Numbered from the stretch's first letter, positions 1 to 7,187 are shown. The stretch: DNA of 11,038 nucleotides from Gammaproteobacteria bacterium (GCA_030066245.1 JASJBY010000101.1:1-11038), one strand, 5' to 3'. Numbers and translations are program-made. Notes: generated by a model not told the origin, from the sequence alone.

Positions 1-1730
1 TGCAGACCTCACTCGAGAACGCCATGCTCAAGCGCGATCTCGAGGGGCTGCACCATATCGTCGGCAGCCTCGGAGAGCAGCCTGGCATCCGCAACGTCAT
101 GATCGTCAACCCGGCGAACGAGGTGCGCTTCGCATCCTCTCCTGAGATGCTGGGAAGGCAGTTTGACAGGAACCGGGATGCTACCTGCCAGGCGTGTCAT
201 CAGGCTGGACCGGGAAACGGCATCACGACCATCTTCACCACCAATGAGCTAGGGTACTCGGTACTGCGCAGTGTCAACCCCGTGCAAAACCGGGAGGCGT
301 GCACCGGCTGTCACGGCTCCGCGCAGGAGAATCCTATCAATGGCGTGCTGTTCGTGGACTACGATGCTGCGCCCATCCGGCAGCATGCCCTCAACACGAC
401 GTTAGCCCTAATGGGGGCGGGTGTCTGCGTGATGCTCGTGACGCTGACAGGTGGATGGTGGTTCATGCGTCGCTTCGTCCTCCAACCGGTACGCGCGCTG
501 CACGCCGGCAGTCGGCAAATCTCTGTCGGCGCCCTGGATGCCAGGGTCGATGTGCCCGGCGAGGACGAGCTGGCCGAACTCGGCCGGTGCTTCAACGGCA
601 TGGCGGCAAGCCTGGAGCAGAGCTTGAAGCAGCTGCGGGAGAAGGAGGCATTCCTGCAGGGTCTGGTGGATGCCGTGCCCGATGGGCTGCGTGTCATCGA
701 CAGGAACCATCGGGTGGTTCTTGCCAACCAGGCTTACCGCAGGCAGTTGGGCCTTGGCAGCGGCGAGGGCATCGGCGAATGCTGCTATACAGCCAGCTAT
801 GCGCGGAAGGAACCCTGTCCTGCAACGCTGCTCACCTGTCCACTGCATGAGATCGAGAAGACCGGCAGACCGTTGAAGACAGTGCACAGCCTCCTGCGCA
901 AGAACCGGTCAACCATGGACGTGGAGATCTATGCGGCGCCCATGCGCATAGCTCGAAACGGGCATGAGGACAGGTTTGTCGTAGAGTCGATTCGGGATCT
1001 GGAGAGCGCGGTGCAGTTCTCCCATGAGCAGAAGTTGTCCGAGCTGGGCAGGCTGGCCGCAGGCGTTGCCCACGAGATCCACAACCCACTGACCTCCATT
1101 CGATTATTCCTGGACTCCGCCATGGGGATCGGGGGTCGGGGAGTGCCGTCGGCAGCGGAAGTGCAGGAGTATCTGAAGCTGGTTGATGAAGAGATCAACC
1201 GTTGCATTGAAGTTACCGCACGGCTGCTGAAACTCAGCATCTACAGCGGAACCCAGGCTCAGGTTGTAGCGCTTAATTCGGCGGTTCAGGAGACCGTATC
1301 CCTGCTGTCCTGGGAGGCGACCCAGCGGGGGATTACCGTGGAAGAAGTGCTGGATCCGACTGAGCCCAGGGTGATCGCCGGCGAAAGCGATCTGCGCATG
1401 GTTATCTTGAACCTGGTGCAGAATGCCTTCCACGCGATGCCGAAAGGTGGCCGACTGAGCATTCGCACGCTGCGGCAGAGTGGTCACGTGCGGGCGGTGA
1501 TCGCGGACACGGGTGTCGGTATCAAGGGCGAGGATCTGCCCCATATTTTCTCTCCTTTCTTCAGTCGGCGGGCCGATGGCAAAAAAGGCACCGGTCTGGG
1601 ACTGTCCATCTCCCGGACCAATGTGGAGCGTTACGGCGGGCAGTTGACAGTCAGTAGCGTGCCCGGAAAAGGCAGCGTGTTCACCGTCAGCTTTCCAGAT
1701 CCGGACGCCGATGCAGAGAGCGCAGCGTGA
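1..1730 (+). CDS. Membrane sensor histidine kinase with periplasmic diheme (2x CxxCH) sensor region, 5' end outside window
   Basis: Sensor kinase of a two-component system, expected to sit in the inner membrane and phosphorylate the regulator encoded next. The frame is open to the left edge, so the true start and probably a first membrane segment lie upstream; the first ATG inside is at 24, and residues below are counted from it. Two CxxCH c-type heme motifs (C55-H59 and C93-H97) lie in the periplasmic part. A membrane helix follows at about 125-148, then a HAMP domain (about 150-208) and a PAS domain (about 210-325) with cysteines C253, C254, C265 and C272. The HisKA domain has phospho-acceptor H350 in HEIHNPL, and the ATPase domain has N467, DTGVGI at 495 and GTGLGL at 522. 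All catalytic boxes look intact. Sensing of redox state or a small ligand through heme is inferred; the signal is unknown. Confidence 0.93.
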   Translation, partial: QTSLENAMLKRDLEGLHHIVGSLGEQPGIRNVMIVNPANEVRFASSPEMLGRQFDRNRDATCQACHQAGPGNGITTIFTTNELGYSVLRSVNPVQNREACTGCHGSAQENPINGVLFVDYDAAPIRQHALNTTLALMGAGVCVMLVTLTGGWWFMRRFVLQPVRALHAGSRQISVGALDARVDVPGEDELAELGRCFNGMAASLEQSLKQLREKEAFLQGLVDAVPDGLRVIDRNHRVVLANQAYRRQLGLGSGEGIGECCYTASYARKEPCPATLLTCPLHEIEKTGRPLKTVHSLLRKNRSTMDVEIYAAPMRIARNGHEDRFVVESIRDLESAVQFSHEQKLSELGRLAAGVAHEIHNPLTSIRLFLDSAMGIGGRGVPSAAEVQEYLKLVDEEINRCIEVTARLLKLSIYSGTQAQVVALNSAVQETVSLLSWEATQRGITVEEVLDPTEPRVIAGESDLRMVILNLVQNAFHAMPKGGRLSIRTLRQSGHVRAVIADTGVGIKGEDLPHIFSPFFSRRADGKKGTGLGLSISRTNVERYGGQLTVSSVPGKGSVFTVSFPDPDADAESAA

Positions 1731-3070
1731 AATCGAGCGTCCTGATTCTCGAGGACGACAAGCTTCTGAACCGCTTCATGGTGGAGCAGCTCTCGCGCAT
1801 GGGTTTCGCACCTCACGGCGTGCAGACCTGGGCGGCTGCAGAGGCCTACCTGCAGTCCCATGAGGTCAAGCTGATTGTTACCGACGTTCAGCTTCCGGAT
1901 GCGAACGCCCTCGATTTGCTGCCGCGGCTGTGCGCAGACCAGCCGGTCATCATGCTGACGGCTTATGCGTCAGTGCGGGATGCAGTGCAGGCCATGAAGA
2001 GCGGCGCAGCCGAGTATCTCGTGAAGCCCATAAACATGGAAGAGCTGGAGCTGATGGTCACGCGAACCTTGGATACGGCAGCGCTGCGACAGGATTATCA
2101 GTTCTGCAAACGTAGCTTGGAGGCTCGTAACGACGCGGCCATGATCGGAGGCAGCAGGGCGCTGCTGGAGGTCGGCAACCTGATCGAGGCCGTCGCACCG
2201 ACTGATATGACGGTCCTGATCCAGGGAGAGAGCGGGGTAGGCAAGGAGCTTGTCGCGCGCAGCATTCACTTGAACAGCGCCAGGGCCGAGCGCAATTTCG
2301 TGGCGGTGGACTGCTGTACCCTACAGGAGAAGCTGTTTGAGTCCGAGCTGTTCGGGCATGAGCGGGGCGCTTTCACTGGCGCCGTGAAACAGAAGAAAGG
2401 GCTGATCGAGGGGGCCGAGGGAGGCACACTGTTTCTGGATGAGATTGGGGAAGTGGAGTTCTCCGTCCAGGCGAAGCTCCTGCGAGTGCTGGAAACCGGG
2501 CGGTTTCGGCGCGTCGGGGGCACCAGAGATCTGCAGGCGAATGTGCGCGTGGTGGCCGCCACCAACCGCGACCTGGAGGAGATGGCCCGTGCCGAGGCGT
2601 TTCGGCAGGATCTTTTCTACAGACTCGCCGGGCTGATTCTGGATGTGCCGCCCTTGCGGCAGCGACGCGAGGACATTCCAGACCTGGTCAGGCATTTCAT
2701 TCGCAATCATGATTTTTCCCGTCGCATCAACAAGACGGTCACCGCCGAGGCCATGCGCCGGCTTACGGCGTATGATTGGCCCGGCAATATTCGGGAACTG
2801 AAGAACGTCATCGAACGAGCCATCATCCTGTCTCGGGAGCGGCGCGAGATCAGCGTCGACTATCTTGCCTTTGGCAAGTCTCAGTCGCCGTCCTCCGGTG
2901 GGCTCACTCTGTCATTCGATCACGAGCCGACTCTGGAAGAAATCGAGCGGGAGTACCTGCGCATGGTGATGGAGAAGCATGCAGGTCACCGCTCGAGCGC
3001 GGCGCGCACCCTCGGGATCAGCGAACGCAGCGTTTACCGGCTGATTGGCAGGTATGGGCTGAAGCAGTAG
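1727..3070 (+). CDS. Sigma-54-dependent response regulator, NtrC family
   Basis: Cytoplasmic transcription activator that, once phosphorylated, drives open-complex formation by sigma-54 RNA polymerase. The receiver domain (1-115) has acidic residues D10/D11, phospho-acceptor D53, T78 and K100. The AAA+ domain (about 138-375) has Walker A GESGVGKE at 167-174, the sigma-54 contact loop GAFTGA at 214-219 and Walker B LFLDE ending at D238-E239. A Fis-type helix-turn-helix occupies about the last 30 residues (core SSAARTLGISERSVYRLIGR). Length (447 aa) is normal for the family and nothing is missing. The start is GTG and overlaps the kinase stop as GTGA, indicating translational coupling and a cognate pair. 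The C-terminal effector resembles NtrC/ZraR/AtoC types, but the target regulon cannot be read from sequence. No convincing -24/-12 promoter is visible nearby. Confidence 0.95.
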   Translation: MKSSVLILEDDKLLNRFMVEQLSRMGFAPHGVQTWAAAEAYLQSHEVKLIVTDVQLPDANALDLLPRLCADQPVIMLTAYASVRDAVQAMKSGAAEYLVKPINMEELELMVTRTLDTAALRQDYQFCKRSLEARNDAAMIGGSRALLEVGNLIEAVAPTDMTVLIQGESGVGKELVARSIHLNSARAERNFVAVDCCTLQEKLFESELFGHERGAFTGAVKQKKGLIEGAEGGTLFLDEIGEVEFSVQAKLLRVLETGRFRRVGGTRDLQANVRVVAATNRDLEEMARAEAFRQDLFYRLAGLILDVPPLRQRREDIPDLVRHFIRNHDFSRRINKTVTAEAMRRLTAYDWPGNIRELKNVIERAIILSRERREISVDYLAFGKSQSPSSGGLTLSFDHEPTLEEIEREYLRMVMEKHAGHRSSAARTLGISERSVYRLIGRYGLKQ

Positions 3071-3139
3071 ATGACCGAACTGAAGCCAGGTACCATAGCT
3101 TCTCCGCCGGCCTGCCTCGAATAACGACTACACAACACC

Positions 3140-3145
3140 AGGAGG
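3140..3145 (+). promoter_or_regulatory. Strong Shine-Dalgarno AGGAGG
   Basis: A perfect AGGAGG lies 9 nt before the ATG at 3155 and fixes that start. It lies in the 84-bp gap after the response regulator. I see no clear terminator hairpin in the gap, so read-through from the two-component operon is possible. Confidence 0.75.
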
Positions 3146-3154
3146 GATCACGCC

Positions 3155-3655
3155 ATGTCCAAACTGCTTGCCGTCTGTGTTCTGTGCCTGTTCCCAGGCT
3201 TCTTGATGGCAGCGGATCCAGCGCCCGCCGCTGCGCCCGCTACGACGGCGGAGGCTCAGCAAGCCGCGCAGATGACGCCCCAGGCGCCCCCGCTTGCCAG
3301 CCTGGATGAAGCCAGATCGCTCGCCGACAAAGTGATGGCCAAGCTTGTGTCCGGTGAGGTTGGGTCGGCCATGGAGCTGCTGGCGCCGCATTTTCCGGTG
3401 GCACGTAACGAGCAATTCGGGCTCTCCAACCGGCTCTCTCGTGCACGCGCGATGGTCAGTCGCCGGTTCGGGCCGACCATCGGCTACGAGTTCGTCGAGG
3501 CGGACGAAATCAAGGATACCCTCGTTAGATTTACCTACGTCGAGAAGCGAGAGACGAGCTTCACTCGCTGGTTGCTGACCTTTTACAGACCCAGAGATGC
3601 GTGGGTCTTTTTCACCGTCGCCTGGGACAGCAACCTCGACGCGTTGTTGGATTAG
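3155..3655 (+). CDS. Small secreted/periplasmic protein of unknown function
   Basis: A 166-residue protein with a clear N-terminal signal peptide: K3, a hydrophobic core at about 4-18, and likely cleavage near A19/A20. An Ala/Pro-rich linker (about 21-50) follows, then a compact domain (about 52-166) rich in charged and aromatic residues, with features such as YTYVEK-like and FYRP segments and a WDSNLDALLD end. I do not recognise a named family with certainty. The alpha-helical first half followed by a strand-rich, Trp/Tyr-rich second half resembles small NTF2-like periplasmic proteins, which is only an impression. It has no cysteine in a plausible lipobox and no catalytic motif I can name. 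It lies 84 bp downstream of the sigma-54 regulator on the same strand, so it may be co-transcribed with or controlled by that system (inference). Its last 44 bp overlap the convergent gene. Confidence 0.85.
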   Translation: MSKLLAVCVLCLFPGFLMAADPAPAAAPATTAEAQQAAQMTPQAPPLASLDEARSLADKVMAKLVSGEVGSAMELLAPHFPVARNEQFGLSNRLSRARAMVSRRFGPTIGYEFVEADEIKDTLVRFTYVEKRETSFTRWLLTFYRPRDAWVFFTVAWDSNLDALLD

Positions 3656-4670
3656 CGCGCCGAGGCTGCTCCGCAGTCGTTTCAGCGGTGGTGTAGGCCC
3701 CTGGCAGACGCCGGAACGGAGGGGGTGACGGCGGGGCGGGAAACGTTCGGTAGATCACCGGCGGTCCGTAGGGATAGGCAAACCGGTATGGGCCGTACAC
3801 CACGCCTGGGGGGTATGGCGTAACCGTTATGACTCCGGCCTTCACCTTTGCGGGAGCTGCGTTGCTGGTTGGCTGTGGTTCCGGTGTCTGAGCGCGGATA
3901 CCTTCCGAGTGCTGCCGGCTTTCCTCTTTCCTCGGTGACGCAGCCGGTGCTTTGGGTGCGATTGCCGCGGGCGGCTCCGATTGAGCAGCGCTCAGCGGTT
4001 CCACGGCGGCGATGGCCACCGCCTCGGATGAGGTGATCGAAGCGGCGGGCGGCGACGCTGAGTCGCCGGTCTTGGCACTCGGAAGCAGCACTACCGTGCC
4101 GTCCTCTTCCTGCTCGATGCGCCATCCGGCGGGCGAGAGCAGATCACGCAGCACGTCGGCATTAACCTTGATGCCTGCGGGTGGTGGGGGGGACGCGGCC
4201 GCTTTCGTCCCGCGGCCCATTTCCGTGCGATCAGGCTTCGCTACACCGGCAGGAAACAGCAGTGCCCCGCCTTCGCCGTCGGACTCCACCCGCCAGCCGG
4301 TGGGTGCCAGCAATTTGCGCATCAGATTCACGTCCAATGGAACGCAGGCGGGCGGAGCACATGTTGCCTGCGGCGTGGTTTCCTCCATGGGCTGGTTGGC
4401 CTGGTTTTCCGGAACCCGGCTTGGAAACAGGAGCAGCTGCCCTTGGGCATCTTTCTCTACCTGCCAGCCGTGGCGTTGCAGGACGCCGCGCAGGACATTC
4501 AAGTCGGTGGGGCGATGCCACTCGCCGGATCCGGTATTCGCTCCAGGCAGCGCGGAAGGTGGCGCTCCCCGGGGCTCCTTCGCCGGGGTTGTCGTTGCCG
4601 CCATGCCCGCGGCAGGTGCAAGCCAGGCAAGGCCCGCGAACGCGATTAACGAACCACGTCTGTTGGTCAC
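3612..4670 (-). CDS. Secreted protein of unknown function with three 57-residue-period GW repeats and a Pro/Tyr-rich C-terminus
   Basis: A 352-residue protein starting at GTG (complement of 4668-4670), preceded by a purine-rich GGAGGGGAGGG site. The N-terminus is a typical signal peptide (NRR, hydrophobic core, cleavage near AGMA-A at about 24). Three related modules follow at residues about 55-84, 110-141 and 166-198. Each has the pattern L-x-x-x-L-L/V-x-x-x-GW-x-V/I-E-x-(D/E)-x-x-G-x-LL-x-P. The GW pairs end at W69, W126 and W183, exactly 57 residues apart. Linkers are Ala/Pro/Thr-rich. Beyond about 200 the chain is low-complexity Ala/Pro/Ser, then a Tyr/Pro-rich stretch (about 290-325) and a basic tail. 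I do not recognise the family. The architecture suggests a periplasmic or surface protein with small binding modules on flexible linkers (inference). The 3' end overlaps the convergent gene, so the extreme C-terminus is the least certain part. Confidence 0.8.
   Translation of the reverse strand: MTNRRGSLIAFAGLAWLAPAAGMAATTTPAKEPRGAPPSALPGANTGSGEWHRPTDLNVLRGVLQRHGWQVEKDAQGQLLLFPSRVPENQANQPMEETTPQATCAPPACVPLDVNLMRKLLAPTGWRVESDGEGGALLFPAGVAKPDRTEMGRGTKAAASPPPPAGIKVNADVLRDLLSPAGWRIEQEEDGTVVLLPSAKTGDSASPPAASITSSEAVAIAAVEPLSAAQSEPPAAIAPKAPAASPRKEESRQHSEGIRAQTPEPQPTSNAAPAKVKAGVITVTPYPPGVVYGPYRFAYPYGPPVIYRTFPAPPSPPPFRRLPGAYTTAETTAEQPRRANPTTRRGCCPRRR
4077..4508 (-). repeat. Three-copy internal protein repeat, 171-nt (57-codon) period
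   Basis: Repeat units within the secreted protein: unit 1 at about 4419-4508, unit 2 at 4248-4343, unit 3 at 4077-4175 (- strand). Common features are a leucine-rich helix-like start, a central GWxVE or GWRIE, an acidic patch with G, and an LLFP or LLP ending. Units 2 and 3 are most alike (LL-P-GWR). Amino-acid similarity clearly exceeds what the linkers show. The exact 57-residue spacing of the Trp residues argues for duplication of a whole module plus linker. Confidence 0.75.
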
Positions 4671-5029
4671 GTTTTATCCCTCCCCTCCCGATCCTTCGTT
4701 GCACACCCGCGTGGCCAGTCCCTGGATGCGTGCGGCTGAGGCGCCTGGTCAGGGCGGCAGGCCGCGGGGGTAAGACTACAAGCTTAGGCAAGATTATTTA
4801 CCATCGGGTTACAGGGTGCCACGTCGACTTTGCGGACTGGTCCGCCGGCATGATCGTGCTCCATGCCCGGACCTTGCGCCCGAGACTGTCCATGCCCCGG
4901 TCTTGGCGGGTTATTGGGCGCCCAGCGGTTTCGCAGGCTAGACTTAGGCCATCCGCATGTACCGAGCGCGTTGCCTGGGAACTGACCCGGGGGACGTGCG
5001 CCCGGCAGCTCGCCGCAATTGTGTCGGGC
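4671..5029. other. Gene-free divergent intergenic region (~360 bp)
   Basis: Lies between the outward-reading starts of the repeat protein (-) and the yceH homologue (+), so it should hold both promoters. I see no strong -35/-10 pair. Weak candidates are an AT-rich patch at about 4789-4799 and TAGACT at 4939-4944 with TTGGGC 19 bp upstream, neither convincing. A 10-bp palindrome TGGGCGCCCA sits at 4915-4924, and another, GGGCATGCCC, spans the yceH start codon at 5026-5035. The open frame running through this region into yceH from 4181 has no start signal or protein-like composition, so I do not treat it as coding. Confidence 0.5.
4677..4689 (-). promoter_or_regulatory. Purine-rich ribosome binding site for the GTG-started repeat protein
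   Basis: Read on the - strand the sequence is GGGAGGGGAGGGA, ending about 6 nt before the GTG complement at 4668-4670. It supports the unusual GTG start rather than a downstream one, which would cut off the signal peptide. Confidence 0.6.
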
Positions 5030-5731
5030 ATGCCCCTGAAGCGAGAACCAGCCGAGCGAGCAGGATTGAATACTGAGCTTGATTCAATTGAAGTCCGGGT
5101 CCTCGGCTCCCTGGTCGAGAAGGATCTGGCCACGCCTGACTATTACCCCATGACCGTCAGCGCGCTCACCAACGCCTGCAACCAGAAATCGAATCGGGAC
5201 CCGGTGATGAGCTTGAGCGAGAACCAGGTGCTCGACGCCCTGAGCGCGCTTTCCCAGAAGCACTTGGCCTGGGAGAAAGGCGGTGCGGGCGGGCGCGTGC
5301 CCCGATATGCTCACAAGCTCGCAGGTACGCTGACCAGGACTTTCGACTTTTCGCGACGCCAGCTTGCTGTGCTTGCCGTGCTGTTTCTGCGCGGCCCCCA
5401 GACCCCGGGTGAGCTGCGTTCCCGCACCACAAGGATGTGCGAGTTCCAGGACCTGGACGAGGTGGAAGAGGTGCTCAAGGAGTTGTCGGAGCGGGCGGAT
5501 GGACCTTATGTGGTCGAACTTCCCCGGGAGCCCGGCCGCCGGGAAACCCGTTATGCCCACCTGTTCTCCGGGGACGTGGAACCCGCATCCCAACTGACCC
5601 AGGCATCAGGCGCCGGTCCAAGTGAAGTGCATCCGGAGCTGCAAGCGCGCGTCTCGGTCCTGGAGGGCCAGGTAGCCGACCTGGCCGAGGAATTGGCGGC
5701 TCTGCGCCGCCGCATTGACAGTTCTTCCTGA
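5030..5731 (+). CDS. yceH: YceH family protein (UPF0502/DUF480)
   Basis: Predicted 233-residue cytoplasmic protein of the YceH family. E. coli YceH is about 215 aa. Family landmarks are in order: EVRVLGSLVEK (21-31), a TP..YP motif with ACNQKSNRDPVM (49-60), RGPQTPGELRSR (120-131), REPGRRETRYAHLFSG (165-180), and a heptad-like coiled coil at about 203-230 (LQARVSVLEGQ..). The family fold is two winged-helix domains, so nucleic-acid binding is plausible, but the function is not established. ATG 5030 places the conserved domain about 16 residues in, matching relatives. GTG at 5021 is an in-frame alternative, and neither has a good Shine-Dalgarno. The larger frame extending back to 4181 is a shadow. 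It is followed by a ~290-bp gap before the phosphatase gene. Confidence 0.93.
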   Translation: MPLKREPAERAGLNTELDSIEVRVLGSLVEKDLATPDYYPMTVSALTNACNQKSNRDPVMSLSENQVLDALSALSQKHLAWEKGGAGGRVPRYAHKLAGTLTRTFDFSRRQLAVLAVLFLRGPQTPGELRSRTTRMCEFQDLDEVEEVLKELSERADGPYVVELPREPGRRETRYAHLFSGDVEPASQLTQASGAGPSEVHPELQARVSVLEGQVADLAEELAALRRRIDSSS

Positions 5732-6020
5732 CGCTCGAACGATATTCTTGCGCGCGGAACGCTGGTCCGGCGCGCTGTCGTGCCCACCATCGTTGCCGGC
5801 CATACAGGCGTGCCGCCGCGGACAAGCCTGGGGTGTTCTCCCGCAGCGCCCGGCACGCACGCTGCCTAAAGTTCACTGGGGTTTGCGACGACAAATGCGT
5901 GAGACCGGGAAATCCCGGCCGTGGCCCGTCTCCCATGCGGGAGGCCTCACCGCCTTCGGCGTCTGTACGGGCCGATGCCAAGCCGTCATTGAACCGGTAT
6001 GCCGAGGAAGATGGCGAAAT
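5732..6020. other. Intergenic region between yceH and the metallophosphatase
   Basis: About 290 bp with no supported gene, although the phosphatase frame stays open through it back to 5715. That upstream translation is Arg/Trp/Cys-rich and unlike the downstream protein. A perfect TTGACA at 5715-5720, inside the end of yceH, could be a -35 box, but the only -10 at 17-bp spacing (AACGAT, 5738-5743) is poor. The 3' half holds inverted repeats, listed separately. Confidence 0.4.
5897..5961 (+). other. Potential structured leader: multi-hairpin region upstream of the metallophosphatase
   Basis: An outer stem pairs GCGTGAG (5897-5903) with CTCAC/CGC (5946-5953, one bulged C). It encloses two hairpins: CCGGGA-AA-TCCCGG (5905-5918) and CTCCC-ATGC-GGGAG (5930-5943). 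A further CGCC-TTC-GGCG hairpin (5951-5961) competes with the base of the outer stem. This can be drawn as a three-way junction in the transcript leader. It matches no riboswitch consensus I know. In GC-rich DNA such pairings also arise by chance. Confidence 0.25.
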
Positions 6021-7187
6021 ATGCCTGCAGGCCAGCCCGGCGCGTTTAGCCGCCGCACCCATCTGATGGCCAGCCGCTTTTGGCGGCTAGTATCCGATGT
6101 CGTCCCGCGCGTCTCGCCATCGCTCTGCCATTGCCCGGACGGAAGGGTCACCCTTCGGCCCGACGGCGTGCCGTGGGAAGTGCGACCGTTGCCCGAGCGG
6201 GTGGTTGCCGTGGGCGACATTCAGGGTGATCTCGTGGGCTTGGCCTCGATACTCCACCAGCGCGGCCTGATCGACGGCGATGGGCGCTGGAGCGGCGGTC
6301 GAAGTCATCTGGTGCTGAACGGCGACTTGGCGGGCGACAACCCCGACTCGCGGTTGCTCATGGATTTCGTGATTCACCTGGAACAGGATGCCGCTGCCTC
6401 CCGGGGGGCTGTGCATGCTTTGCTGGGAAATCATGACATCCTTGCCCTCAGCCAGGGAGGGCGCATTCGTCGCCAGGCTGAACGCCGGCTGTTTCGCAGA
6501 TATCCGGTTGCCGGCGCGGCCACCGACAGCTACCAGGACGCATTCCGCGGCGAGACCGTCTACGCGCAATGGCTGCGGCGAAGAAACTCGATTATGAAGT
6601 TCGGGGAGGTCATCTTTGCTCATGCCGGCGTCAATCGCTGGCTCCTTCACCACCATCCGCAACGGGTCAATGCCACCGTCCGCGCCTGGATTCGTTACTG
6701 GCAGGGGATTGCGGAAGCGCCGGACCATCGTTCCCGCTGGACAGTCGGCCAGTTCGAGGCAGGATCGCGCCCCGGGCCCGATGATCCGCCCCCCCAGAAC
6801 GCCGAGTTCAGGTTTCGCGACACTGGCCCTTTATGGACCCGCGCCTACAAGCCTCTCACCAACCGCAAGGATCGTTACACCGGCAAGAAGCGGCGCGACG
6901 CGCCTGACAACGAAGAACTGCGGCAGATCCTGCAGAAGTATCGGGCCCGGCAACTGGTCATCGGTCACAACCCCGTGCGCGGAAGAGAGATCCTGTTCTC
7001 CCACCCCTACCACGGGAACATGGTGGTGATGATCGACACGCGTATATCGGACAAGAAGTCCGGGGCGCTGACATGCTTAGAGATCACAGGTGGCGAGATG
7101 CAGCCGCACCCGGCGAGGCGCTCGGATACGGGGCGCCACGTTCGTCGGCTGGCTTTGCGTCGCCTCAGAGAGTCAGCCGCGGCATAG
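6021..7187 (+). CDS. Calcineurin-like metallophosphatase (PPP / Shewanella-like or ApaH-like) with altered active-site motifs
   Basis: Predicted cytoplasmic phosphoesterase of about 388 aa. The fold signature is complete in order: GDIQGD (65-70), NGDLAGDNPDSR (from 100), LLGNHD (with N137, H138), FAHAG (H201) and VIGHN (H316). These supply most ligands of a dinuclear metal centre. Two usual residues differ: the His of GDxHG is Gln68, and DRG of GDxxDRG reads G105-D106-N107. Some ApaH proteins also carry Gln at the first site, so activity is not excluded. The PDSR following motif II recalls Shewanella-like PPP phosphatases. The substrate is unknown; a phosphoprotein or a dinucleotide is possible. 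ATG 6021 is chosen because GAGGAA lies 11 nt before it; ATG 6066 (373 aa) is the alternative and lacks a site. The Arg-rich C-terminus ends 47 bp from the convergent regulator gene. Confidence 0.85.
   Translation: MPAGQPGAFSRRTHLMASRFWRLVSDVVPRVSPSLCHCPDGRVTLRPDGVPWEVRPLPERVVAVGDIQGDLVGLASILHQRGLIDGDGRWSGGRSHLVLNGDLAGDNPDSRLLMDFVIHLEQDAAASRGAVHALLGNHDILALSQGGRIRRQAERRLFRRYPVAGAATDSYQDAFRGETVYAQWLRRRNSIMKFGEVIFAHAGVNRWLLHHHPQRVNATVRAWIRYWQGIAEAPDHRSRWTVGQFEAGSRPGPDDPPPQNAEFRFRDTGPLWTRAYKPLTNRKDRYTGKKRRDAPDNEELRQILQKYRARQLVIGHNPVRGREILFSHPYHGNMVVMIDTRISDKKSGALTCLEITGGEMQPHPARRSDTGRHVRRLALRRLRESAAA

Noticed and set aside
3046..3062. TGGCAG...GGGCTG as a possible sigma-54 promoter for the secreted protein
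   Set aside because: The GG-to-GC spacing is one base short and it lies within the helix-turn-helix codons of the regulator.
4012..4773. Long + strand frame opposite the repeat protein
   Set aside because: Shadow frame. The - strand has the signal peptide, ribosome binding site and internal repeats.
4806..4821. Sigma-54 -24-like TGGCAC on the - strand upstream of the repeat protein
   Set aside because: The -12 GC element is absent at the required spacing (CC instead), so it does not qualify as a -24/-12 promoter.
4181..5029. Open frame continuous with yceH, making a 516-aa protein
   Set aside because: The upstream translation is Arg/Pro-rich, antisense to the repeat protein, and has no start signal. 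YceH homology begins right after 5030.
5715..6020. N-terminal extension of the metallophosphatase from 5715
   Set aside because: It would overlap yceH and encode an Arg/Trp/Cys-rich stretch unlike any phosphatase. A ribosome site favours 6021.
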